Shown here one piece after another: positions 8,297-15,859 of a DNA stretch of 64,000 nt. Location of the stretch: contig NZ_JAIULA010000016.1 in assembly GCF_024160875.1 (NCBI RefSeq), positions 1 to 64,000 of the forward strand. Direction: 5' to 3'. Positions within the stretch are counted from its first letter, which is position 1; each line of letters begins with the position of its first letter. The notes under the pieces were generated by a model. The model did no database searches. It was not told the DNA's origin and was given only the letters and a program-made list of their open reading frames with translations. The stretch comes from Ligilactobacillus ubinensis (lineage in GTDB: Bacteria > Bacillota > Bacilli > Lactobacillales > Lactobacillaceae). Both the position numbers and the translations under genes were made by a program.

Positions 8297-8780
8297 GTTG
8301 AAATTAAACACTAAGCAAATATCTATTTTAGCAATGCTAACGGCAGCAAATGTTGTTATTGCACGTTTTTTAATTATACCTATTCCAATGACGCATGGTT
8401 ATATAAATTTGTGTGATGCAGGAATAATATTAGCAGCATTTTTATTTGGGGCTAATAAGGGTGGAGTAGTAGGTGCTCTAAGTGGTTTTTTGTTGGATTT
8501 AATTTCAGGTTATCCGCAGTATATGTTTTTTTCACTAATTGTGCACGGAATAGAGGGATATATAATTGGTAGATTAAGTACTAAAAACAGCCAAGTATTA
8601 GGTAAAGTGTTCGCTATTATTACTGGTATTATTATAATGGTGATAGGATATCTTGCTACAGATAGTATTTTGTATTCAGTACAAACAGGATTAATAGGCA
8701 TTGTTCCTAATATTATCCAAGGCCTTGTAGGTGGTCTTGTTGGAGGAATCTTATATATAAGACTGCGTCATTTAATTTAA
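8289..8780 (+). CDS. ECF transporter S component, probably for vitamin B6 (PdxU-like)
   Basis: A 163-aa membrane protein with about six TM segments, the size of an ECF substrate-binding subunit. Typical features are the LAMLTAANVVIARF first helix, GAGIILAAFLFGANKGG-type turn, GALSGFLLDLISGYPQY, and a final GLVGGILYIRLRHL. It would join the shared EcfT/EcfA module encoded elsewhere. The ligand is inferred from the overlapping pyridoxal kinase gene; HmpT-like thiamine-precursor uptake is the main alternative. ATG 8289 follows GGAAGAGGAG and is preferred to the longer in-frame start at 8265. Confidence 0.82.
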   Translation: MNELKLNTKQISILAMLTAANVVIARFLIIPIPMTHGYINLCDAGIILAAFLFGANKGGVVGALSGFLLDLISGYPQYMFFSLIVHGIEGYIIGRLSTKNSQVLGKVFAIITGIIIMVIGYLATDSILYSVQTGLIGIVPNIIQGLVGGLVGGILYIRLRHLI

Positions 8781-8821
8781 TAAATTAAGTCTATCAGAAA
8801 TGTTGATTTCAATATTTAATG

Positions 8822-8835
8822 CTATCTTAAGATAG
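8822..8835. promoter_or_regulatory. Perfect 14-bp palindrome CTATCTTAAGATAG
   Basis: It lies between the ECF S component and the next membrane-protein gene. It could be an operator for a dimeric regulator of the downstream gene; no regulator gene is adjacent, so the role is unknown. Confidence 0.35.
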
Positions 8836-8909
8836 TCAAGTTACACCAAGTGCTACAATAATTTAAAGTGAAAGATTCAAATAAATCTATTGAGTAGGAC
8901 TGAGGTAGT

Positions 8910-9554
8910 ATGCAAGTTATTAGAAAATATAGTTCAATTATTATGGTAATTGTTATTTTTAGAGAAATAGCATTGCCATATTATATGGGCTTTTTTAGTG
9001 ATCGGACACAGGTTTACCTGTTAAGTGATTTAGGCCAACCAAGACTTGCTATAAGTCACTCATTTGATGTGTGGGAAATTATTGACGGTATACTTTTTAT
9101 ACTTGCGGCACAATTTATTTATGAGTGGGGAAAAAAGTATTCGGCTAAAATAGGAATTTTTTTAACGTGCCTAGTTATCATGTATGGAATAGGAGATTGT
9201 ATTATGACAGCACTTTTTGTTTATTCGGGAAGTGCTTTTTCGAATTGGCATAGTTTAATACACTCAACTGGATCGGTGATAGGCTGTGGAGCACTATACT
9301 TGGCTAATTTTATCATTATTAAATTACTCTATGATGAAGATATGTTTAAATTGGCGTACACATTTTTAGTTACACAGGTAATAAGTATTTTTGTAAGTAT
9401 CATGTTGGAGTTACCAATAAGTGTTTCAGCATTAATTTCTGGAATTCTACAGTGTGTTGCACTTGATCTAATGTATATACCCATGCTGATATTAAGTATT
9501 ATTACACTATCTAAAGGGTTTAACTATTGTGCAGACAACAAAAAAGGAGACTAA
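8910..9554 (+). CDS. DUF998-like membrane protein
   Basis: A 214-aa protein with six predicted TM helices. The segment WHSLIHSTGSVIGCGALYLANF (about residues 112-133), with its His and Ser/Gly pattern, resembles DUF998 proteins, which have no established function. The middle (GDCIMTALFVYSG) is also compatible. GTAGTATG context gives a weak ribosome site (GGAC-TGAGG). Monocistronic, with a hairpin overlapping its stop codon. Assignment to the family is by eye only. Confidence 0.6.
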   Translation: MQVIRKYSSIIMVIVIFREIALPYYMGFFSDRTQVYLLSDLGQPRLAISHSFDVWEIIDGILFILAAQFIYEWGKKYSAKIGIFLTCLVIMYGIGDCIMTALFVYSGSAFSNWHSLIHSTGSVIGCGALYLANFIIIKLLYDEDMFKLAYTFLVTQVISIFVSIMLELPISVSALISGILQCVALDLMYIPMLILSIITLSKGFNYCADNKKGD

Positions 9555-9573
9555 TATTTAAATTAATCTCCTT
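9544..9573. terminator. Hairpin overlapping the DUF998-like stop codon
   Basis: An 11-bp stem with one mismatch (AAGGAGACTAA / TTAATCTCCTT). The longer T-run is on the minus-strand side (A-run at 9540-9545), so it would stop minus-strand transcription better than that of its own gene. Confidence 0.45.
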
Positions 9574-9722
9574 AAACTCTTCAGTGAGCTTTTAACATGA
9601 TTATGAATACAAGTATAGCACGGTAAACAAACTATGTAAACGCTATAGTTAAAATAGATCTTTTAGTTTATAATTGGGTTAGCCTTTATAGAGATATTTT
9701 AAATTAGTAAGGGAGTAAGATA

Positions 9723-10577
9723 ATGGATCAAAAAATAGCAATTTTTAGTGATGTTCATGGGAATTTAACGGCACTTGAAGCAGTATATCAAGATGCATTA
9801 CACCATGGTGTCACGGACTTTTGGTTTTTAGGGGACTTATTTTCACCGGGACCAGGCGCGGATGATTTATGGCAACTTTTTCTTGAAATGAATCCAAGTA
9901 TTTGTATTCGAGGTAATTGGGAAGATTTATTAATTAATTCAGCAAATGGTGTATTATCAACTAATAAAGCAAGTAAGATATATTTTGCAAAACTCAATCA
10001 AACATTAATAAAAAGATTACCTGATAGCGTAATTACAACGATTGCGAGTTGGCCTTTACATTTCAAAAGAAAAATTGGTGTTTTTACAATTGGTTGTTCA
10101 CATAATTTACCCAATTTGAATCATGGTCAAGATCTGTATCCAACCAAACCACAAGAAAATTTTGATGGCTTGTTTGTTGAAGATAAAGAAATTGATATTG
10201 CTTTATATGCACATGTACATCATCCTATTATGCGTTATGGATCTAATGAACAAATTATTATTAATCCAGGATCAGTAGGTCAACCATTTAGTCAACGTTC
10301 GGTTTATCAAGCTGATTTAAGAGCACGCTATGCTATTTTAAATTTCGATGATACAGGACTTCCGGATATTGATTTTCGAAAAGTCGCATATGATCATGAG
10401 CTTGAATATATGCGAGCAAGAAGCGTTAATTTGCCCTATCTTGATTTGTATCAAGAACAGCTTAAAACCGGACATGTGCATAGTCATGATCAAGCATTAT
10501 TAGCACAGATAAATAAAAAGCGAGGCTATGAAGAAGATGTTTTAGGATATAATCAGAGGATGAAAAAAGGATTGTAA
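9723..10577 (+). CDS. Calcineurin-like metallophosphoesterase, copy 1
   Basis: A 284-aa binuclear-metal phosphoesterase. The five motifs are in order: FSDVHGN (residues 8-14), FLGDLFSPGPG (35-45), RGNWED (60-65, replacing the usual GNHD), CSHN, and HVHHP with NPGSVGQP (160-183). The GNW variant and the NPGSVGQP motif are typical of YfcE/MJ0936-like phosphodiesterases. An extra C-terminal helix region of about 80 aa follows. ATG with AAGGGAGTAAG upstream. A close paralogue follows 114 bases downstream. Substrate unknown. Confidence 0.85.
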   Translation: MDQKIAIFSDVHGNLTALEAVYQDALHHGVTDFWFLGDLFSPGPGADDLWQLFLEMNPSICIRGNWEDLLINSANGVLSTNKASKIYFAKLNQTLIKRLPDSVITTIASWPLHFKRKIGVFTIGCSHNLPNLNHGQDLYPTKPQENFDGLFVEDKEIDIALYAHVHHPIMRYGSNEQIIINPGSVGQPFSQRSVYQADLRARYAILNFDDTGLPDIDFRKVAYDHELEYMRARSVNLPYLDLYQEQLKTGHVHSHDQALLAQINKKRGYEEDVLGYNQRMKKGL

Positions 10578-10691
10578 TCTTGAGATGTGTAACTTTAATA
10601 GATAAGATGTAATAAATAGTTATCTAGAGAAAATAGATACGGCTGCTTATGTTTTAGTGGATGCAAAGTTAATTTATAAGGGGAACGATAG

Positions 10692-11564
10692 TTGAAGAAT
10701 AAAATTGCAATTTTAAGTGATGTTCATGGCAATTTAACAGCATTTGAAGAGGTACTTAAAGATGCTAAAAACAAAAATGTTACTGAATATTGGTTTTTAG
10801 GCGACATATTTTCACCAGGACCGGGTGCGCAAAAATTATGGGATTTGTTGATACAACATAATCCAAGTGTGTGTATTCGTGGTAATTGGGATGATCTATT
10901 TGTTGCATGTGCCGCCGGAATAGTACCTACGGATGATCCAACGCTAGTTTATATTTCGAAATTGATGCAATCAGTTTGCAAACATCTCAATAATTGCGAA
11001 GACGTTACTAAAATAATTAAAAATTGGCCGTTGCAAAAAATAGTTAAGCGAAATGGTCTTAATATTGGAATTGTCCATAATCTTCCAGAAATGAATTATG
11101 GACAGCGATTGTATCCAACAGTTGAACAAAAAAATTTTGATGAACTGTTTAACGAGTTCAAAGAAGGAAGACAACTTGATATCGTAATATATGCGCATAC
11201 GCATCATCCTTTGCTGCGTTATAGTTCTGAAGAACAATTAGTGATAAATCCAGGTTCAATCGGGCAACCATTTAGTAATTGGAAGAAGTTGCAAACTGAT
11301 TTGCGAGCTCAATATATAATTTTAGAGATAGACAGTCATGGAATAGCAAACGTAGAGTTTCAAAAGGTTTCTTATGATTATAAAAAAGAAGCAGCATATG
11401 CTAAGGCCTTAGATTTACCGTATCTAGAATTATACAGCGCTCAACTTGAGACAGGAGAGGCGCATACACACGATCAAAAACTTTTACATCAATTAAATTT
11501 AGATAGAGGTTATCTAAATGATGTTATTAGATATAATGCTAACCAGAGAAAAAAGTTTAGTTAA
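10692..11564 (+). CDS. Calcineurin-like metallophosphoesterase, copy 2
   Basis: A 290-aa paralogue of the preceding gene, sharing the same motif set: LSDVHGNLTAFEE, FLGDIFSPGPG, RGNWDD, HNLPEMNYGQRLYPT, HTHHP and NPGSIGQP, with the same C-terminal extension ending in THDQKLL and RGY. Start is TTG after AAGGGGAACG. The two copies look like an old tandem duplication. The second differs mostly between residues 85 and 120. Two diverged enzymes may split substrates; nothing in the neighbourhood names them. Confidence 0.84.
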   Translation: MKNKIAILSDVHGNLTAFEEVLKDAKNKNVTEYWFLGDIFSPGPGAQKLWDLLIQHNPSVCIRGNWDDLFVACAAGIVPTDDPTLVYISKLMQSVCKHLNNCEDVTKIIKNWPLQKIVKRNGLNIGIVHNLPEMNYGQRLYPTVEQKNFDELFNEFKEGRQLDIVIYAHTHHPLLRYSSEEQLVINPGSIGQPFSNWKKLQTDLRAQYIILEIDSHGIANVEFQKVSYDYKKEAAYAKALDLPYLELYSAQLETGEAHTHDQKLLHQLNLDRGYLNDVIRYNANQRKKFS

Positions 11565-11669
11565 GCTAACATCTGTGATATACTTTACTAATAATAAACA
11601 ATCGGATATAAGCTTTTGAGGAAAATAACTCTCAAGAGCTTGTTTTATTGTGTGGGGAGTTTTGTATAT

Positions 11670-13037
11670 ATGAATGAGTCAGTATCAGTAAGAACAAAGT
11701 TGTCAATTATCGCAGTTGCAATGTTAACATTTACAGGTATTCTAATTGAAACATCACTTAATGTAACTTTTCCAACTTTAATGAGAATCTTTGGTAAATC
11801 ACTTAGTACGGTTCAATTGTTAACAACGGGCTATTTATTGATGGTTTCTTTGGTTATGGGATCAACCGCTTTTTTATTAAAAAGATTTAAAGCTAAGAAA
11901 CTATTCATGACAGCAATTAGTTTAGCCTTATTGGGATTAGCATTGTGTTTTATTGCAACTAACTTCTGGATTTTGATGTTGGGAAGATTGTTACAAGCTA
12001 CTTCAACTGGAATTGCAACACCATTAATGTTTTCTGTTATTTTTAACAAGGTACCAGAAAAAAGGTGGGGAACATATTCAGGAATTGCTGCGATGTTAAT
12101 TTCTATTGCGCCAGCAATAGGCCCATCGTATGGTGGGATAATGAATCACTATTTTTCATGGAGAATGATTTTTGCGTTTGTTTTCATGATATTACTCATA
12201 GCGTTAATGATAGGTATCATTAATTTTGAAGATAATAGTATTTCTAAAAATGAAAAATTTGATACATTTAGTTTTGTTTTATTGATTATTTTTTTAATTG
12301 CTTTTGAATTTAGTATTCAACAGTTAGGCTATAATCTGTTGATAGCATTATTTTTAGCATTGCTAGGTATAGTGTTCTTAATTGTTTTTATTAAGAGATC
12401 ATTGAGAAAAAAACAACCATTACTCGATTTAAGAATTTTAAAAAATAAGTATTTAAGCTTACGATTAGGTAATTATGTTATATTACAGTTTGTTAACATA
12501 GCATCATCATTTATTATTCCAATATTTGCAGAAACCTTTTTACATGTAAATTCACTAGTTGCCGGTTTAGTTCTTTTGCCAGCATCACTATTAGGTGCAT
12601 GTGTAGCACCATTTGCTGGTAAATGGTACGATGATGTTGGACCAAATTATCCGATATTAGTAGGAAATACATTGATGACACTTGGAATTGCAGTTTTTGT
12701 AATTCTTACAGATAAACTAACTGTACCATTGATAATCGTTTTTTATGTACTAGTTAATCTAGGGTTTAATATGACTTTTGGTAATGTAATGACTGATGCA
12801 GGAAAAGTAGTCTTAAGGAATCAAAAAGCAGATCAGAATTCACTTTTTAGTATGAGTCAACAATATGCAGGTTCAATTGGGACAGCAGTCATGGCATCAG
12901 TTATAACGATTGTGGGAAATGAAAGTACTTCCTCATATGAAGCAATTAAACTCGGTGGTCATTTGGGTTTTGTAATTTTATTAATCTTAGCGGTAATAGG
13001 ATTAATTTGTGCATTAATTTTACGTAAGAAAAATTGA
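11670..13037 (+). CDS. MFS transporter, DHA2-type drug:H+ antiporter
   Basis: A 455-aa transporter with about 14 TM helices. The motif-C-like GIAAMLISIAPAIGPSYGG (TM5) marks an antiporter, and TVQLLTTGYLLMVSLVMG and RFKAKKLF fit DHA2 loop 2-3. Unlike the three other DHA2 proteins in this window it has no long loop before the last TM. ATG 11670 is used because GGGGAG lies upstream; the frame extends to a TTG at 11616 with no ribosome site. No regulator is adjacent. Substrate unknown. Confidence 0.82.
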   Translation: MNESVSVRTKLSIIAVAMLTFTGILIETSLNVTFPTLMRIFGKSLSTVQLLTTGYLLMVSLVMGSTAFLLKRFKAKKLFMTAISLALLGLALCFIATNFWILMLGRLLQATSTGIATPLMFSVIFNKVPEKRWGTYSGIAAMLISIAPAIGPSYGGIMNHYFSWRMIFAFVFMILLIALMIGIINFEDNSISKNEKFDTFSFVLLIIFLIAFEFSIQQLGYNLLIALFLALLGIVFLIVFIKRSLRKKQPLLDLRILKNKYLSLRLGNYVILQFVNIASSFIIPIFAETFLHVNSLVAGLVLLPASLLGACVAPFAGKWYDDVGPNYPILVGNTLMTLGIAVFVILTDKLTVPLIIVFYVLVNLGFNMTFGNVMTDAGKVVLRNQKADQNSLFSMSQQYAGSIGTAVMASVITIVGNESTSSYEAIKLGGHLGFVILLILAVIGLICALILRKKN

Positions 13038-13055
13038 TTTATGTAATGAAACGAA

Positions 13056-13097
13056 TAAAATTTGTCGGTAATAATTGAAATAGGCAAATTTTATTTT
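13056..13097 (+). terminator. Terminator of the MFS gene
   Basis: A perfect 9-bp AT-rich stem (TAAAATTTG / CAAATTTTA) with a 20-base loop and TTTTA tail, 18 bases after the stop codon. Confidence 0.55.
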
Positions 13098-13289
13098 ATA
13101 TCCAACTTTATATAATGTATATTATGTAAACTAGAACTAAACAGCAAAATGTCAAGAGCAAATTTTAATCTAAACACCCTCTTATTTTTATACATATCTT
13201 AAAAGCTTTATAAAACAGCGTTTTATAGACTGAAAAAAGTAAAAATGAATTTGAAAAAAGAAAAATAAAAATAAAAAAGGGTACAAAAA

Positions 13290-13366
13290 TTTTAAAAAAA
13301 AATAATCGCTAAAAACTATAATCAGCAAAAATAATTCAATTTGCTCATTAAACTTTGACGATTATT
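13290..13366 (-). terminator. Conserved hairpin/terminator downstream of the IS30 transposase
   Basis: AATAATCG (13301) pairs with CGATTATT (13359) around a 50-base internal region, with a run of A (T on the transposase strand) after it. The same hairpin, with even better pairing, is kept in the decayed copy (35383-35448), so it is part of the element. Confidence 0.55.
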
Positions 13367-13428
13367 ATTTTTTTCATGTAAAAGTTGTTATAAATTTATA
13401 AATCAATTCTAGTAAGATTTGCTTTAAA

Positions 13429-14598
13429 TCAGTCTTTATTAACGTTTTTAGAACGTCTTAATTTCTTTTTATAGCCAAAGACACAATCAATTTCATGCAT
13501 TTTCTTTCTAAATATAGCTCTTGGTGTTTTATAATTCAAAACAGCCTTTGGTCGATTATTAATCTTATGTAAAACACGTCGAATATCACCATTAGTAACA
13601 TATTCAAAATGTGTTCTTTTAGGAAAATATTCACGCAACATACGATTAGCATTCTCATTAGAACCACGTTCCTCAGGACTATATGGATGCGCAAAATAAG
13701 CCATTATTCCATATTCTTCTTGAACCTTATTAATCACAAAATGGTTAGCAAACTCAAAACCATTGTCAAATGTAAATGATTGAACAATATGCTTTGCACG
13801 TTTACCAAATAAACCCATAAATTGATCTAAAACTTTACATACAGCTTTTCCAGATTGCGATTCAGCCTTCAAAATTATATAATAACGTGTTTTACGCTCA
13901 CAAAATGTTACAAAAACTTGCTTATAACCTTTTCTTGGTAAAACACAATCAACTTCCCAGTGACCAAAAATTTTTCGTTTATCAACACCAATCGGGCGTT
14001 CTTCAATTGAATGCTTAAGTGGGCGAACTATCTGTTTTTCTGTTTGGTTTACTCTTTCTTGCTCAGCTTTTAATCTAGCCGCCCTCTTTTTTTTAACATT
14101 TATTTCAGTCATACGTTGCGACCTTCCACGACGATACTTATGTCGATAGCGCAAGTCATCACCAGAAACATTAGGAATCATACCACGATAAATCCAATTA
14201 TAAATTGTATTACGACTCAACTTTAATTCTTTATGGGTCTCAGCAATCATTTGTGGCGACCATTTATCATCTAAAATTAGTTTTGCGATAATTCGTGCTT
14301 TTTTCTTTGAATATTTCTTCTTAGTTCCAATTCGATTTTTTCTCAAACTGGCATACTGTTGAGCTTCCTCAGCATTATAATGATAAGCACGCCATTTACG
14401 GGGCATTAACTTATAATCTGAAAAGCGCTGACTCCGACGGAGCTCATTATTAATCGTCATAACCGAACGATGTAATTTTCGAGCAATCTCAGCTTGATTA
14501 TGAATCCTCTCCATATTCCATAAATAATCAATTTGACCACGTTCGAATGGTGTTAAATGGTAAGACTGTTTTCTTTGCATATTACCCCTTCTTTCCAT
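13429..14598 (-). CDS. IS30-family transposase
   Basis: About 389 aa, a full-length DDE transposase. The N-terminal HTH (YHLTPFERGQIDYLW...IARKLHRSVMTINNELRR) is followed by a second HTH region (WSPQMIAETHKELKLSRNTIYNWI). The catalytic residues are D in HWEVDCVL, D in SFTFDNGFEF and E in YSPEERGSNENANR, followed by the IS30-typical NNRPKAVLNYKTP. ATG 14598 is preferred (AGAGGG six bases upstream), with ATG 14580 (AAGGGG) an alternative. The frame is intact, so the element may be active. A decayed 3' fragment of a related gene lies at 35.5 kb. Confidence 0.93.
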   Translation of the reverse strand: MERRGNMQRKQSYHLTPFERGQIDYLWNMERIHNQAEIARKLHRSVMTINNELRRSQRFSDYKLMPRKWRAYHYNAEEAQQYASLRKNRIGTKKKYSKKKARIIAKLILDDKWSPQMIAETHKELKLSRNTIYNWIYRGMIPNVSGDDLRYRHKYRRGRSQRMTEINVKKKRAARLKAEQERVNQTEKQIVRPLKHSIEERPIGVDKRKIFGHWEVDCVLPRKGYKQVFVTFCERKTRYYIILKAESQSGKAVCKVLDQFMGLFGKRAKHIVQSFTFDNGFEFANHFVINKVQEEYGIMAYFAHPYSPEERGSNENANRMLREYFPKRTHFEYVTNGDIRRVLHKINNRPKAVLNYKTPRAIFRKKMHEIDCVFGYKKKLRRSKNVNKD

Positions 14599-14746
14599 TA
14601 TTATCCCTCTCACTAACTAAATTATATAACTTATCTGATATATTTAATTTTCATTTAAATTAATTCCTTTATTTTTATCATTAAAACAAAATAATTATGA
14701 AACACTTTCGTAAAATTGTAATGTTATTAGGGAAAAGACAAAAACC

Positions 14747-14770
14747 AGTTGAACAAAAAAACGTTCAACT
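14747..14770. repeat. Perfect inverted repeat AGTTGAAC / GTTCAACT
   Basis: Two 8-bp arms around an 8-base A-rich spacer, between the IS30 element and the recombinase terminator. It could be a recombinase arm site, the end of the mobile element, or a weak terminator (T-run poor on both strands). Confidence 0.4.
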
Positions 14771-14780
14771 AAACCACAAG

Positions 14781-14818
14781 TAAAAAATTGCTTGTCTTAA
14801 AAACGTAGACAAACAATT
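14781..14818 (-). terminator. Terminator of the tyrosine recombinase gene
   Basis: A 12-bp stem with one mismatch (AATTGCTTGTCT / AGACAAACAATT) and a T-run on the minus strand, 25 bases after the recombinase stop. Confidence 0.75.
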
Positions 14819-14842
14819 CTTTGCTTGAGGTGTAATTAAATT

Positions 14843-15430
14843 CTAGCCAAAATCAATTTTATCCAGCATATGTTCTCTACTTACTTGATCTAATCCAAGA
14901 TACTTTAAAGTCATAGCTTCACTAGAATGATTTAATAAATGCATGACTAAACCAATATTATAATTGGATTGCATATAAACCCGATAAGCCCCTGTTTTAC
15001 GCATTGTATGAGTACCTAAGTAATTAATACCTAATAAATCACCAACACGTGCCATAACCTTATAAAACTGCTTTTCAGTAATATGACGATTGGATCTTTT
15101 AGTTGAGGGAAAAAGCCACTCCGATTGTAGCCTACTATCAAGTAACCATTGACGATATTCTAACAAATCATGTTCAACTGGCTTTAAATATAAAGTATTT
15201 TGTTTATTAGTCTTTTTATCACGAATATAAGCATTATGTTTAATCGAACCATCAAGATTATAAACATCTTGATATTTTAAACGCATAACATCACTTACAC
15301 GTAAAAGCGTAGCTTTGCCAATCTGAAAAATTGTATAGTTGCGCTTACCAGCCTTAAAATCTTCCAATAAGCATTTTTGAACTTGTTGCAGGACATTTGA
15401 ATCTTTGATTGGTAATACAATTTGTTTCAT
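14843..15430 (-). CDS. Short tyrosine recombinase/integrase (catalytic domain only)
   Basis: A 195-aa site-specific recombinase. The active-site set is complete: Arg in TLLRVSDVMRL (about residue 43), Lys in the DKKTNKQN beta-hairpin, H-x-x-R in GTHTMRKTGA, His in LLNHSS, and the nucleophile Tyr in TLKYLGL. The N-terminal arm- and core-binding domains of Tn916-type integrases (about 400 aa) are absent. Short forms like this are common on Lactobacillus plasmids. ATG 15430 follows AAAGGAG. It sits where an ICE integrase would be, so it may move this element, or may come from an integrated plasmid. Confidence 0.88.
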   Translation of the reverse strand: MKQIVLPIKDSNVLQQVQKCLLEDFKAGKRNYTIFQIGKATLLRVSDVMRLKYQDVYNLDGSIKHNAYIRDKKTNKQNTLYLKPVEHDLLEYRQWLLDSRLQSEWLFPSTKRSNRHITEKQFYKVMARVGDLLGINYLGTHTMRKTGAYRVYMQSNYNIGLVMHLLNHSSEAMTLKYLGLDQVSREHMLDKIDFG

Positions 15431-15463
15431 AACTTTAACTCCTTTATTAAAATTAAGTATAAA

Positions 15464-15494
15464 CACAAAAAATCGCTCCTTTTTAGGGGCGATT
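15464..15494 (-). terminator. Terminator/attenuator in the leader of the recombinase gene
   Basis: AATCGCTCCT pairs with AGGGGCGATT (one G-T pair) around TTTT, with T6 after it on the minus strand. It lies only about 35 bases before the recombinase start, so it would stop read-through from upstream or attenuate recombinase expression. Confidence 0.7.
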
Positions 15495-15737
15495 AATCAA
15501 ATATATTAAAATAAAAACGCTAATGATAAAACCTAAGGTATATAAACACTGGCAATAAAAGAATTTATAAGGTCTATTTAATCATTATAGTCCCTAATAT
15601 AAGGACAAAGCTTATTTGAAAGCTTTTCCTCAAACACACCATACATTTTAGCCTGTGCTACTATATTATTCTCTGTTATAAGGTCTAATTTGGACAGTTC
15701 TAATGAGCATCTCTATAAGTAGATCACGAGACACGAA

Positions 15738-15767
15738 AGGGCCATTAGAGTATACCCTAATGGCCCT
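15738..15767. repeat. 11-bp perfect hairpin AGGGCCATTAG / CTAATGGCCCT
   Basis: Arms around an 8-base loop, about 90 bases downstream of the four-TM gene (minus strand). The flanking T-run is weak (TTTCGTG on the minus strand), so it may be a terminator or a processing/attachment structure. Nothing else is seen between 15495 and 15859. Confidence 0.5.
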
Positions 15768-15859
15768 AAGATCTCTCAAACAATCTGCTCAAACTGTATT
15801 TCACTTACAGACTTATAATATTCACAAAATAATTATTTTTTGTATCTACATTTATAAAT

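Larger units (their letters stand above)
13149..14640 (-). mobile_element. IS30-family insertion sequence (outer ends approximate)
   Basis: It comprises one transposase gene plus a 280-base 3' region. The left limit is set by homology: from ATGTCAAG at 13149 the sequence matches the remnant starting at 35242, with the landmark AAACACCCTCTTAT exactly 23 bases in on both. The right end is not resolved because no matching terminal inverted repeat was found by eye. The element lies between the MFS gene and the tyrosine recombinase, at the edge of the conjugative block. Confidence 0.65.
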
